NCBI RefSeq assembly: GCF_010183535.1
Contig: NC_071331.1
Coordinates: 23,250,001 to 23,314,000, forward strand
Direction of reading: 5' to 3'
Origin: Caenorhabditis remanei
Lineage: Eukaryota > Nematoda > Chromadorea > Rhabditida > Rhabditidae
DNA length: 64,000 bases
The translations under genes and the position numbers were made by a program. The notes under the pieces were generated by a model that did no database searches, was not told the origin of the DNA, and saw nothing but the letters and a program-made list of their open reading frames with translations. Of this stretch, positions 11,713-22,612 are shown piece after piece; position 1 is the stretch's first letter; every line of letters starts with the position of its first letter.

Positions 11713-14577
11713 TTAAGAGACAATCTCTGACTGGCTCGAGCATAGGCCACCAGGCCATGTTACACATGTACCAAGTTGATCCGTTTTGGCTGATTTTTCA
11801 ATATGTTAGTACCCAAGGAATTCTAAGAATTTTATACCATACCAGATTAGGCTCCGCCCCCTTTGACCTAGCGAAACGATGAAGTTGAAAAATGAAAATT
11901 TTTATTTCGAAAGATAGGATCAAAATTCTTTCAGAAATGAATTGCCAGCCTCATTTTGTGCATTTTATAAGATAAACTATTTTTTCTAGCTCTTCTGCGT
12001 CATATAGAAAAAATCACTTTTTTGAAAAAATTGTCAATTTTTTCATGTTTTTTGGATTTTTCGGCAGGTCGAAGTACTGTGGTCCGAAGCAAATTTATGA
12101 TGATTAAATACGTATATGTGTTGTCTTTCTGAAAATATAAAGACTTTCCCCAGATTCCACTGTCAGGCCGAGTTATGATAAAAAAAGTGACGAAATTTGA
12201 TGCACTTCAACGTACCCCCCTCCATGGTAAAAAATGGCTGTGTGATAAAAATTAAAAATATTTTAGATTCGAGTTATTCAGAGCTAAAATAATACTCACA
12301 CAAATTTGCAGACACTTCTGGCCATGTTTCAGCGAGTTACAGACACCTCCTCCATTTTTTCGTGTCAAAAAGTTTGAGCTCTCGTAGCTTTCCAGATCAT
12401 GACTCAAAATTTATGAAACTTCGAGAAAACACTGGAATATACTTCAAAAACACAAATAATTAGCTGAAAATCAAATATTAAAAAAATTCTGGTTTTTCAT
12501 GCGCCAAAATATCTCACTATCGTTGACCCATGAAGCTATCAGTTATGAAATGAAACGAAAGTTTAACAAAACGACGGAAATTGACATTTATTTAATTATT
12601 AGGTTGGCAAGAAAGTTTTTGACCATAACTCAAGTCATTCCTACTCAGACAGAAAATATGCCCGATAGCATACGTAGTGACTATATTGGTACACAACAGT
12701 CTGCTGTTTATTGGGTACGTTCCGGATATCTTCCTGCCAAAACTCCGGTTGTTTCAAGCTAAAATAAACTTGGACCCATTTCTCGACTTGACTTCAAGTT
12801 TCGTATTCCTGTCCAGCTGTAGCACGCTGTATTACCCCGAATATATGATATTTTGTTAGAGGAAGGTTACAGCTGTAATTTGTGTGAGCAAGAAGTATTT
12901 TGCAAAAGTAGGTTAGAATGTACGTCGTCGATTATATAACATGCGGATGCGCAACATCATGGAGGCGGTGGATTTTTTGACCGCGTGAAACTGAGGACTT
13001 GCGTAGAGCTTTAATTTTTTGCACAGTAAAAGAGCAGTAGTGTAAAATTATGGTTTTGCACTTGTCTAGAAGATTCCAGTTATATACGTTGTGTAGGGAG
13101 GGCATGACTTTGATTTGGAATCGTTCTCGTTCGACGATGACTGCTGGCGTTCAATCAACGCCAAGTCACTTGACTTTTCTGTAATAATTACTGTACAAGA
13201 CCATCGTCCTGTTAAAACTAAGAAACGGTTCAATCAATTAAAATTTGGAGGAGAAGAGAGGAATTGAAGTCGTAGGACTACCCTTCGCTAAAAGTTCCAA
13301 TCGACTAAAAGATGTCGAGCACATGTCTCAATTTTTATTCTTGCCAACACGTTTCAAGAAATTTTTAACTGTGGTAGTAAATAGTGTGGACTGTCATTGA
13401 TAATTCACAAAAATATTTGGATGGATACTCTTCCTCTATAACTCACAGAATGTACAAATCCTGTTCATATGGTCTTTTAGTACGTGATACTTTGATCATT
13501 AAAAATGACATTTCTCAACATTGTGAACTAAATTACTTTTAGTGTGTCGATAGAAGATTTCACCCTTGCTAAGTTCTCCTATCGGTTGAGCAATTATGGT
13601 AATTTTAGTATAACATGTAATGGGAAATCGAAAATATTGCTGTAAGAATTGTTGGTCAAGAAAGAAAATAGGCAGGGCTCTCCCAGAAGGGAAGCGTCGG
13701 AAGAAAATGCTGTATACTATCAGAATTCCAGAGAGTTCATCTAACATAGGCCATGCATAGTTGGTTTTGATTCTCGTCATTTTTCTGACAGCATTCAAAA
13801 CAAATCATGGTCAAAAACTTTCTTGCCAACCTAATATTTGTGTTTTTGAAGTATATTCCAGTGTTTTCTCGAAGTTTCATAAATTTTGAGTCATGATCTG
13901 GAAAGCTACGAGAGCTCAAACTTTTTGACACGAAAAAATGGAGGAGGTGTCTGTAACTCGCTGAAACATGGCCAGAATTGTCTGAAAAGTTGTGTGAGTA
14001 TCATTTCAGTTCTGAATAACTCGAATCTAAAATATTTTTGATTTTTGTCACACAGCCATTTTTTACCATGGAGGGGGGTACGTTGAAGTGCATCAAATTT
14101 CGTCACTTTTTTTAATCATAACTCGGCCTGACAGTGGAATCTGGGGAAAGTCTTTATATTTTCAGAAAGACAACACATATACGTATTTAATCATCATAAA
14201 TTTGCTTCGGACCACAGTACTTCGACCTGCCGAAAAATCCAAAAAACATGAAAAAATTGACAATTTTTTCAAAAAAGTGATTTTTTCTATATGACGCAGA
14301 AGAGCTAGAAAAAATAGTTTATCTTATAAAATGCACAAAATGAGGCTGGCAATTCATTTCTGAAAGAATTTTGATCCTATCTTTCGAAATAAAAATTTTC
14401 ATTTTTCAACTTCAATCGATCGTTTCGCTAGGTCAAAGGGGGCGGAGCCTAATCTGGTATGGTATAAAATTCTTAAAATTCCTTGGGTACTAACATATTG
14501 AAAAATCAGCCAAAACGGATCAACTTGGTACATGTGTAACATGACCTGGTGGCTTGAGCGAGACATTGTCTCTTAAG
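11713..14577. mobile_element. Foldback element with arms of about 750 bp
   Basis: The left arm (about 11713-12462) and right arm (about 13836-14577) are inverse copies, sharing for example taccataccagattaggctc and ctttccagatcatgactc. The outer ends read ttaagagacaat and its complement. The left loop (12463-12600) is followed by a nested element (12600-13835). No exact piRNA core lies inside. Confidence 0.75.
12600..13835. mobile_element. Nested mariner-like element
   Basis: About 28 bp at each end are inverse copies: TTAGGTTGGCAAGAAAGTTT with extension at 12600, and its complement ending in CCAACCTAA at about 13835. A TTAGGTTGG-type end and a TA target fit the mariner class; the assignment is from memory of the class. 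The interior shows no readable D,D34D transposase, so the copy is non-autonomous or decayed. Confidence 0.6.
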
Positions 14578-14649
14578 AAGAATTAATTAAATAATTATGA
14601 GGCAGTTCTGCAACAGTGAACAATCTGAAGATAAATTTTTACCTTGGTT

Positions 14650-15205
14650 CAAAAAACCGGCTGACACCAAAACGCCACATGTAGATATATGGCATATATA
14701 TATGGCAAAAAACCAGAATAGACATTGATAATTGCCCAATTGAAGTTTATGATTTAAGTATAATTAGTATGAATAATGGATTTACAATAAACGAGAGAAT
14801 CCAATAACTAAGCAGAATATTCAGTTTGGTGTTTATTTGACAATTGTGAAACCGAAACTAATAATAATTATTTCCCTCTTCTGAAAAACGGCTCCGGGAC
14901 GTTTTAGAACCAGGCGTTTGAAAACCGAGAAATTTCCAAACCAGACATTCAATACCAGCCATTTTTCAGTATAATTGTTCTCCTTCATTGACATAGTTTC
15001 TAAATGTCTTGGATTGAAATTATGTCCAAGTGTTTCAAAAGATTCATTTTGAAATTTTGAAACAGTGAAAAAATTGTTCCTGTCTATTGACTGATCAGAC
15101 GGCGATAGTTTCAAATGCAATACTTTTCTTAATTTTTTCCGAAAATTTGGAAAAAAAATAGAATAACCAAGGGATTGGAATCCAGACACTGCAAATTGAT
15201 AAAAT
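14650..15205 (-). pseudogene. srj-type receptor relics (exon-1-like and last-exon-like)
   Basis: On the - strand, 15090-15200 matches the last exon of the intact receptor at 16323-16500 (shared LGYSIFFPNFRKKLRK-type segment and SPSDQ ending). The stretch 14650-14830 matches that gene's first exon, but with internal deletions and a short (TA) expansion. The order on the - strand is last exon then first exon, so these are remnants of two neighbouring copies, or of one array broken by the 11713-14577 insertion. Neither can be translated across the gene. Confidence 0.65.
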
Positions 15206-15869
15206 TACTGTTTCAGAATATCACAAATTGCTATTCTGTCACACAAAAATTCCCTGTTTCAAACTTTATGAAAATGAGTTACTTCTTGTCCTATAGTAAT
15301 TTTGTGTTTAGAAAATAATCTGCCACCGTGAAATTGGGAAACATTGATTAGAGATAAATATAATAGTTGTCTGAAACAGTAATTATTAAGAAGAGTATCT
15401 AGCTTGGTGTTTCTAGAAACTCGCAAAACAGTAGAAAAATTCATTTTGGAACTTTCGAAACATTTCGAACCCAAAATGATATGTCAAAAAAATTACATTT
15501 TTTGCTTTATTTTCAGTATAATTATTTACACTCAATGTCTGACATGAGAATTTAAGAATTAGCTGAAACTGGGCTCACAAATACTTTCGAATGTTCTCTA
15601 CTATATGCCATTGTCAGAATTGGCAGAGTTATTCTCATTGGCTGGAAATCTCGGTCTGTGAAATTCTTTAGAGAATTGGGAATTGAATTTTCAACCGGCA
15701 AAAAAGTTTCCTTGTAAAAATTGTGAGATTAACAAAATTAACCAAAACTGAAAGAATTTACTGAACAGTAAACGTTTTTCAGTGCTACAATTACAACCAA
15801 GTTTTCAGAAAAATTCATTTAAATTTTTTTTTGAAACAGTGAAAATATCTGAAATTCTGTTGTAAACAC

Positions 15870-16209
15870 CATACTTGCAAAACCGGGCCGGCTCGTAACT
15901 CTCCTCAAACTCAATATTATAAGCTGAAAAATATACCAAAATGTGGATCTCAACGAGTTCTATATCCGTGACTTACTACGGGCCGGATGGCTATTCGTTA
16001 ATATGTCGCGTGCCGGGAAAACGTGCCAAAAAACGCGAAAATGACCGAAAAAGCCATTCTAGCCCGCCCGCGGCACATTAACGAATTGCCATCCGGCTCG
16101 TAGTGGGCCACGGACATAGAACTCGTTGAGATCTACATTTTGGTATATTTTTCAGCTCATAATATTGAGCTTGAAGCCAGTTACGCGTCGTCCCGGTTTT
16201 GCAAGTATG
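15870..16209. mobile_element. CATACTTGC palindromic MITE
   Basis: Inverted ends are catacttgcaaaaccggg and its complement ending gcaagtatg. The inner arms share gtggatctcaacgagttc and ccggatggctattcgtta. Full or partial relatives occur at 27652, 45032, 46705, 47176, 56775, 61105 and 61317. Confidence 0.8.
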
Positions 16210-16246
16210 GCAAAGTAATTCAAGCAATCAAGGTTCAAATTGTTGG

Positions 16247-16267
16247 AGAATTCATTTGATAAAAAAA
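16247..16267 (-). ncRNA. Candidate 21U-RNA locus
   Basis: The - strand core is at 16307-16314. TGAT on the - strand (16270 down to 16267) gives a T 43.5 nt from the core centre. Confidence 0.55.
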
Positions 16268-16322
16268 TCAGAAAATTGAAAGAAAAACAAGAACTTTGTA
16301 AAGTTTTGAAACAGTAAATAAA

Positions 16323-18857
16323 TTATTCTTGTCTACAGTCTACTTGTCTACTATCTGTCTGATCAGACGGCAATGGTTTCAACAAAAAATGAAATCCTTC
16401 TCTCAATCTTCTTCGGAAAGTTGGAACAAAAAATAGAATAGCCAAGGGATCAAAGAATGGGAACGCGGACACTGCGATAGATGACGTGTGGTAGACTCCG
16501 CTGAAATTTTTGAACTATTTATGGGCGGTGCTAGAAATCTCGTATGACCTACCGCCCCAGATCAACACCAAAAACCGGTAAATACCAGGAGAAGACACAG
16601 GGTGCAAAGCTGACAACAATCGGGATCACTGATTGGACGACTAGTGCTTTCATCAACTGGGTCTGCAGGGATTTGGTATGTTTGCTCATTATCAGAGCAC
16701 TACTATCCAAACGTTTCATTATCATTAATCCCAAAATAAAATATAATATGACTGAATCCATAGAAAGTACTGTGATAGCAGTTATACCAATTAGCGATTT
16801 CTGGACAGCGTCATAGCTTCCTTCCTAGAATTTTGAGGGAGCAATTAAAAGGAAAATTTGAAAATAAATGAGGTACAGTACAGAGTTACAGGGAACGCGG
16901 AAGTTTGGTCAGTGCGCATTATTACAATGACTAATTATTTGTCAGTGTAAGTTTACACTGACAAACTTTAATTCAAATTTTCAGATTGTTGTTTGTCGAA
17001 AAATGAGTTTTTCAAGACTTCAAAAGCCAAAAAGAAGATTTTTGAGCTGAAAACTTTTACACGGACGAAAACTGTCAAAAATGAGGTTTTCATCATAAAA
17101 ATGAGCTCACTATTCAAATTTTCAGCAATTTTTCAGAAAATCGTGCGTTTTTTTTTGGAAATAAGCTTAAAATGTAGTATTTGAGTGAAAAAATCAGTTT
17201 TTCATTCCAAAAATAGCAATATCAGCTAAAATTGATATTTCGAGTCGAAAAATCGGGTTTTCGGATTAAAATTCTTGCTTTTAAAGACATTTTTGAAGTA
17301 AAAACTTGAATTTTGTGTTAAAATGTAAATTTGAAGCGAAAATTGGGGTTTCCGGGGGTAAAATTAGCTGAAAATAGAGATTTATGGGGTAAAAATAACA
17401 AAGAATGTAGAATTCCATGCAACTCTGCTACAGTAACCCTTACCTTGTATAAAGTGACAATCATGTTAGAATCCAAAGAATCCAACCCATAAACTTCCAG
17501 AATCGAGTCTCTCATGTACATTTTGCGTTCACGATCCGCACCAATTAAGTAGTAGCAACACTAAGCAGGGACTTTTTTTTTTAATTAAAAAAAACCAAGA
17601 AACTCACAACTATATAATAAGCCATGTGAGCCAAACAATAGACTACTGTAACCACCATACCGTAGGGGAGGAAGTACTTGGTGAGAAATTTGTTGCTGAA
17701 AATGAAAATTTTGGTTAAAATTAATTAATTAATTAAATTAGCTGACTTAAACAAGACCATATAACGATACACAAAATGAGCATGGAGGATTGCGTAGGTG
17801 GTTGGTATAAAACTGCATCGTAGCGCCAGAATGAATTGGTTCAAGGGGGAGTACTGGAATGAGACAGGGACGGTTTAGAACTGGGACGTTTTGAATCCAA
17901 TTAGGTAGTGTTTTGGGGTGGAAGCCCCAAAATGGCTTATTTCAGCTCAAAAAAAGCGATTTTAGCCGATTTCAGCTCAAAAATGGCCACCTTTAGCTCA
18001 AAAATAACTGATTTCAGCTCAGAATGGCCGATTTGAGCTTTAAATGGCTGCTTTTCAGCTCTTTCTTTAACAACAGTCATCCCAAGGGTTTCCGATGCTA
18101 CAGTATCCTTCCTATATACCGACTGAGCTACAGTATCCTTATCTTCCCAACGTACAGTATTCTCTCAGAGCTACAGTATCCTCCATAAGTTTCTGCAATT
18201 GCAGAGGTACCGTAGCCCACTTAGACACACAAAAATGTATGTTTTCTGACGTTTTGAAACCAGACATTTCGAAACCAAGACATCCTGCAACTGTGACGTT
18301 TCAAATCCTTTTTGTCCCAATTTTAATTTCCAAATGTCTTAAAAATGAGATGGTTTCGAAATGTCATGGTTTTTAAATGTCTGGTTCTGAAAAGCCTCAG
18401 TTGTCAAATGTCCCCGATTTTGGTTTCGAAAAGTCCTTAATTCATCTAAGAACCGCCCGCCTACCTTCACAAACAATCCATCGGATATAAAAACTGAGAA
18501 CGCGTAACGATGATCGTGAATACACTGAAACAATTTTATATTAGCACGACAGGCTTCTTACAACCGCGCTCTACTGAAAGTGCTGAAAATAGTGTGCGAA
18601 ATTCCTCTCGGTGGAGTGCAAATGTGCTAAGCTAATACATAATTCCAAAAATTCCCTTAAAAATTTACCAATGGCACCAAAACGTCACATGTCGAACATG
18701 CCATATTAAAAATGGCGAAAAACAAGAGTAGACATCGATAATTGCCCAATTTAAGCTTCCGATCGTTAAGAATAATTAGTATGAATACTGGATTCACAAT
18801 GAATGAGCAGAGCCCGTTGAATTTTGGGATATAGTAGTGTGGCCAGTTGGTGTACAT
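16323..18857 (-). CDS. Serpentine chemoreceptor, class J-like (srj)
   Basis: Seven exons on the - strand join in frame to 336 residues: 18669-18857, 18465-18524, 17747-17853, 17608-17695, 17444-17560, 16553-16824 and 16323-16500. The start MYTNWPHYYIPK, the FVYRYMVLFK segment after TM3, the LQTQLMKALVVQSVIPIVVS stretch and the FDPLAILFFVPTFRRRLREG tail match the Str-superfamily srj pattern of nematode odorant receptors. These are seven-pass G protein-coupled receptors of chemosensory cilia. All key segments are present and no frameshift was seen, so it looks intact. Introns 1 and 2 carry a MITE (18541-18636) and short ctacagtatcctt and gatttcagctcaaaa tandem repeats (about 17935-18190), but no exact piRNA core. 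Assignment to srj rather than str is by memory of family sequences. Confidence 0.85.
18541..18636. mobile_element. TTAGCACG-type MITE, shortened copy
   Basis: The element has the same ends as the 6004-6143 family (ttagcacg and gctaa) but a reduced centre. It lies in intron 1 of the srj gene. Confidence 0.6.
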
Positions 18858-19673
18858 GATGATTTGAGAATTTTTATGTTTGGAGGTATAAATAATGATT
18901 ATTCTTATGTTTAGACAGACAGGAAATTATATAGTGGTGTATTCATGGGAACTAATTTCCGATTACATGCAAAACAAGAATAATTGGGATTACAATTATT
19001 TTGAAAACAGTGAAAACATGAAAAAAGACATACAATTATTACCGGAAGTTAAAAATTGTGAAGTTTTTATTTATTTTCGAAGCTGTGAAAATTTTCTAAC
19101 AGCTCAAAACTTGACTGTAAAGACTGCAACTTATTCATCAAGTCTAATTTTCTTTAAAACTCATTTTCGCAGTATTTGAAACTGAAATTTTTTGTATTGT
19201 GAATGCAAAGACAATTGGCCTTAAAAACAGATTTTATTTGAAAATTCTTGCGATTTATGCTTTTTTTATTATAATTTCACGTAGTTAATTTCATGACGAA
19301 AAATAATTGACTAATGATTAGGAACTATAAGAATAGATACCAAAAAATAATTTAAGGTGAGTAAGTTATTTTTGAATTTCCAATTATCTTATTTTCAGTT
19401 GAAACTGTAATTTTTATTGTTCCATTAAAAATTTTTGACTGATTTTTCTAAAGAAACTATTGATAACATTGCTAATATTATAAATTCCAAAAAATTAAAG
19501 ATTTTTTGTGTTAATTGTGGAAATATTGCAATTATTGGACTAGTTTTCTCACAACTTCCACAATTATGGTTTCTCTCTGAAACAGCAAATTTTGTGGGTT
19601 AAAACCCTTCTTTAATTTAACTAATTATTTTTTAATTTAAAAAAATTTAATGGCTAATTAAAATTTAATTCAG

Positions 19674-19694
19674 TTATAGCTTAATTATACGCCA
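19674..19694 (-). ncRNA. Candidate 21U-RNA locus
   Basis: The - strand core is at 19733-19740. CAAT on the - strand (19697 down to 19694) gives a T exactly 42.5 nt from the core centre. Confidence 0.6.
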
Positions 19695-20891
19695 TTGAAC
19701 ATTATTTTGCTATCCAGAATTATAAAAGCACTTGAAACAGAAATAAATTTTTGAGAAATAAGCAGAAATGAACTTCTTCTCGAAACAAAATGCATTGAAA
19801 CCGATTTTTTGTGCTTTGTTTTGTTTAGATCTGCACATTTTGAAACAGTAAATTTTATTAAAGCCAGTTTTTACTATACCATAAACTTTACAGCCCAAGA
19901 AACTGAAAGATTTGAATACAGTATTCCAAAATTGGCACCGATTGGTCTTAAAATAAATGGTTTTATCACTTTTTCACTATTTTTTCGATATTCTAGCTAT
20001 AAAATTCTGGAAATTTTGCTGTTCTTTTTCTTAGATTCTGAGAAACTGAAAATTTGTTGTTTTATACCTTTTTTCAAATTTAACTGATTATATTTGAGTT
20101 TTGTTTAAATTAAATCAATGACTGAAGAAATAGAAAATATAATCAACTAATTGAACATTATTTTGGTATCAGACATTGAAAGTTCACAATCGTAAAAGTA
20201 AATACAGAAAAGTTTAAGAGGATCTTGAGAAACTGTAACTTTTTTCTAGAAAATTATGAAGGCACAGTGATAATTTCGAAATGTTCACTGTCTCAGTAGG
20301 TTCTCAATTTGTAGCTTACTTTTTATTTATTTATTGGAAAACTGACATTACAGGAAAATACACATTAAAATATGAAACATTTCAGTTTTTAATTTTTTTA
20401 AAGTAAACTTTATGACAATATTAAAGATTAGCTTTCCGTTTTATCTTCATATTATAACTCATGCAGCAATTTTTAAAGTTTACATTTATTTAATGATCTT
20501 TTAAAGCTATCGGATACTAATTTTGAGTATAAAAAATTGAGAGTCTTGAGTAAAAAACAGAAACAAAAAAAATACTGTACAAAGAACAATCGGGCTATCG
20601 TGAAAAAGAAAAGTTTCATTTTGATTTTTTTGATACATTAGTGTGTCGGTACCAAGTTTTGGAGAGTAATAGGTCTAAAAAAGTGAAAAAAGTGAAAAAT
20701 TGAAGAAAAAAAAAATCTGTTTCAAACTTGTTTCATCATTTTTTCAAATACTGTATTATTACCGTTGCCTAACACACCTGTAGCAATAATTATTATTTAA
20801 AAATAATTTTGAAACAGTGAACAATTTTCAAATCGGCAATTATTACTGTTTCAACAAATGCATAACATATTTTGAATTGGCTCTATTTTAC

Positions 20892-20912
20892 TATAAAAAA
20901 TCCAAAAGTTAC
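20892..20912 (+). ncRNA. Candidate 21U-RNA locus
   Basis: The core is at 20846-20853. TACT at 20889-20892 gives a T 42.5 nt from the core centre. Confidence 0.6.
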
Positions 20913-20940
20913 GCAAGAATGCGCAATTTTTTTTTGTTGT

Positions 20941-21113
20941 TTTGCGGCAGGGTCAGAGCGCAGTGGGCGGAGCTTACTTTTATGGTTTAATCGATTTTTT
21001 AAATGATTTTTCGATTAAAACAGAAATTCATATTGAAATTCAATGTTGCTTCTGGTTAAAAATTTGTTAAAATCTTATCCGTTTAAGCTCCACCCACATT
21101 TCCCTGCCGCAAA
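20941..21113. mobile_element. TTTGCGGCAGGG MITE
   Basis: Inverted ends are tttgcggcaggg and ccctgccgcaaa. The subterminal gggcggagctta and aagctccaccc are also inverted. About 173 bp, with no coding capacity. Confidence 0.75.
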
Positions 21114-21131
21114 TATCTTTTAGTTCATTTA

Positions 21132-21271
21132 TTAGCTCATCACAGTTTTCACAACTGCGCTCCACCGAAATACCCTCGAAAAATGTCTCTTTTTCTCTGA
21201 GTCTCTCAATTTCGCACACTATTTTCTTCGGTTTCGGTAGAGCGCGATTGTAAGATGCGTGTCGTGCTAAT
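21132..21271. mobile_element. TTAGCTC/GTGCTAA-type MITE
   Basis: This is a relative of the 6004-6143 element in the opposite orientation, with gcgctccaccgaaa and ttcggtagagcgc arms. Confidence 0.65.
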
Positions 21272-22612
21272 ATATATGTATCGACTAATTCTTTTTTCTA
21301 TTTCAAATTCATTTTCGATTTCCTTGAAATATGCACGAACTTCTTCTCGATTCATAAAAAAACAATGACAAATTTTGTGAATGGAACAGGTTTTTTTTTT
21401 AGAAAAAATACATTGCTACAAACTACAAAAAATGAAGTTCAAAGAATCAAAACACAAAATTTAAAAGTACAAATAACGTCATACAATAATGACCAATAAT
21501 TTATGTCTTATTTGGAAAATTTTGAAACAATAATTTTATTTTGAAGTCATTGATGAGAGTTAAGCAGAGAACGCTGAAAAATCAGATTTTTATTATAAAA
21601 CTGCAAAAAATTGATTGAGACAGTATAAAACGAAGAGAAATGACTTTTTTCACTTTGAAAACGTGATTTTTTATGTTTTTGGACATGTAGTTCGACTGAC
21701 ACACAGACCGACCAATTTTTCGAGACGTAAAGTTGAAAATACCGAAAAACACCAATATTTTGCTTGAAAATGCTCAAAGTGGACGGGAAATAAGTTTTTC
21801 AAGCTGAAAATCCTCAAAAACCGATATTCTCAATTATTTTTAGAGATTTTTACTCAAAAATTGTGCAAATCCAGGCTCCGCTCTTTTTTCATTGTTTCAG
21901 TAGGAGAAATTACTCAGAACAAACAAATTACTCGAAATTTCAAGATGAAATTACAGATTTTAAAAGTTTTTTTGAGTAATTTTTTCACTGAAACAGTGAA
22001 AAAAAGGGGCGGAGGCTAGTTCGGATAAAATTTGACAATTTTTAGAGAAAATCTCTAAAATGACTGAAAACATTGATCTTCGATGATTTTCAGCTTTAAA
22101 AACTTAATTTTCACTCAATTTAGGTATTTTAGAACAGAAAATTGTAGTTTTTTGGTAATTTTGCACTAAAAATGCCGTAAAATCGGTCTGTCTGTGTGTC
22201 TGTCGATCCAGATGTCCGAAACCTCAAAAATTACGATTCAGGGGTCAAAAACATTTTTTTTACTCAAAAAGTCATTTTTCTGATTTTCAGCCGATTAAAA
22301 CTGATTTTTTTCGAAAAAGTTCAAATTTTGAAGTAGTTCAAAATGCTTTTTTCAAAAAATTTCCTTCTGCAAAGCTTAGATCGATATTCTAGCAAAAATA
22401 AAAATAAAACCAAATTTTACAAAAAGTTGAATTTTTTTCATCACCTATCATCTCTAACACAAAAAACCAATATCAAACTACCTTTCCTTCTTTTTTTGTT
22501 TTCTAAGCTCCGCCCATTAGAACAACAATAGAAACGCTTTCTTTTCAATTGATAATGTATAAAAAACTATTGCTTCTCCACATTTTTCTCATTTTTCTCA
22601 TTTTCATAACTA

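Larger units (their letters stand above)
15058..16314. promoter_or_regulatory. piRNA block 3: core motifs next to the srj gene
   Basis: CTGTTTCA starts at 15208 and 15254 (+). TGAAACAG starts at 15058, 15372, 15832 and 16307 (-). The 16307 copy lies just beyond the stop codon of the srj gene and fires away from it. A palindromic MITE (15870-16209) splits the block. Confidence 0.75.
18858..22612. promoter_or_regulatory. Intergenic piRNA block 4
   Basis: No supported protein gene. CTGTTTCA starts at 20717 and 20846 (+). TGAAACAG starts at 19578, 19733, 19841, 20810 and 21989 (-). YRNT Ts for the 19841 copy (19800) and for two listed loci fall at 42-45 nt. MITEs lie at 20941-21113 and 21132-21271. 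The sequence from 21270 to 22612 shows only AT-rich repeats leading to the promoter of the TMEM144-like gene. Confidence 0.75.

Noticed and set aside
16544..16816. 90-codon + strand open frame
   Set aside because: It is antisense to exon 6 of the srj gene.
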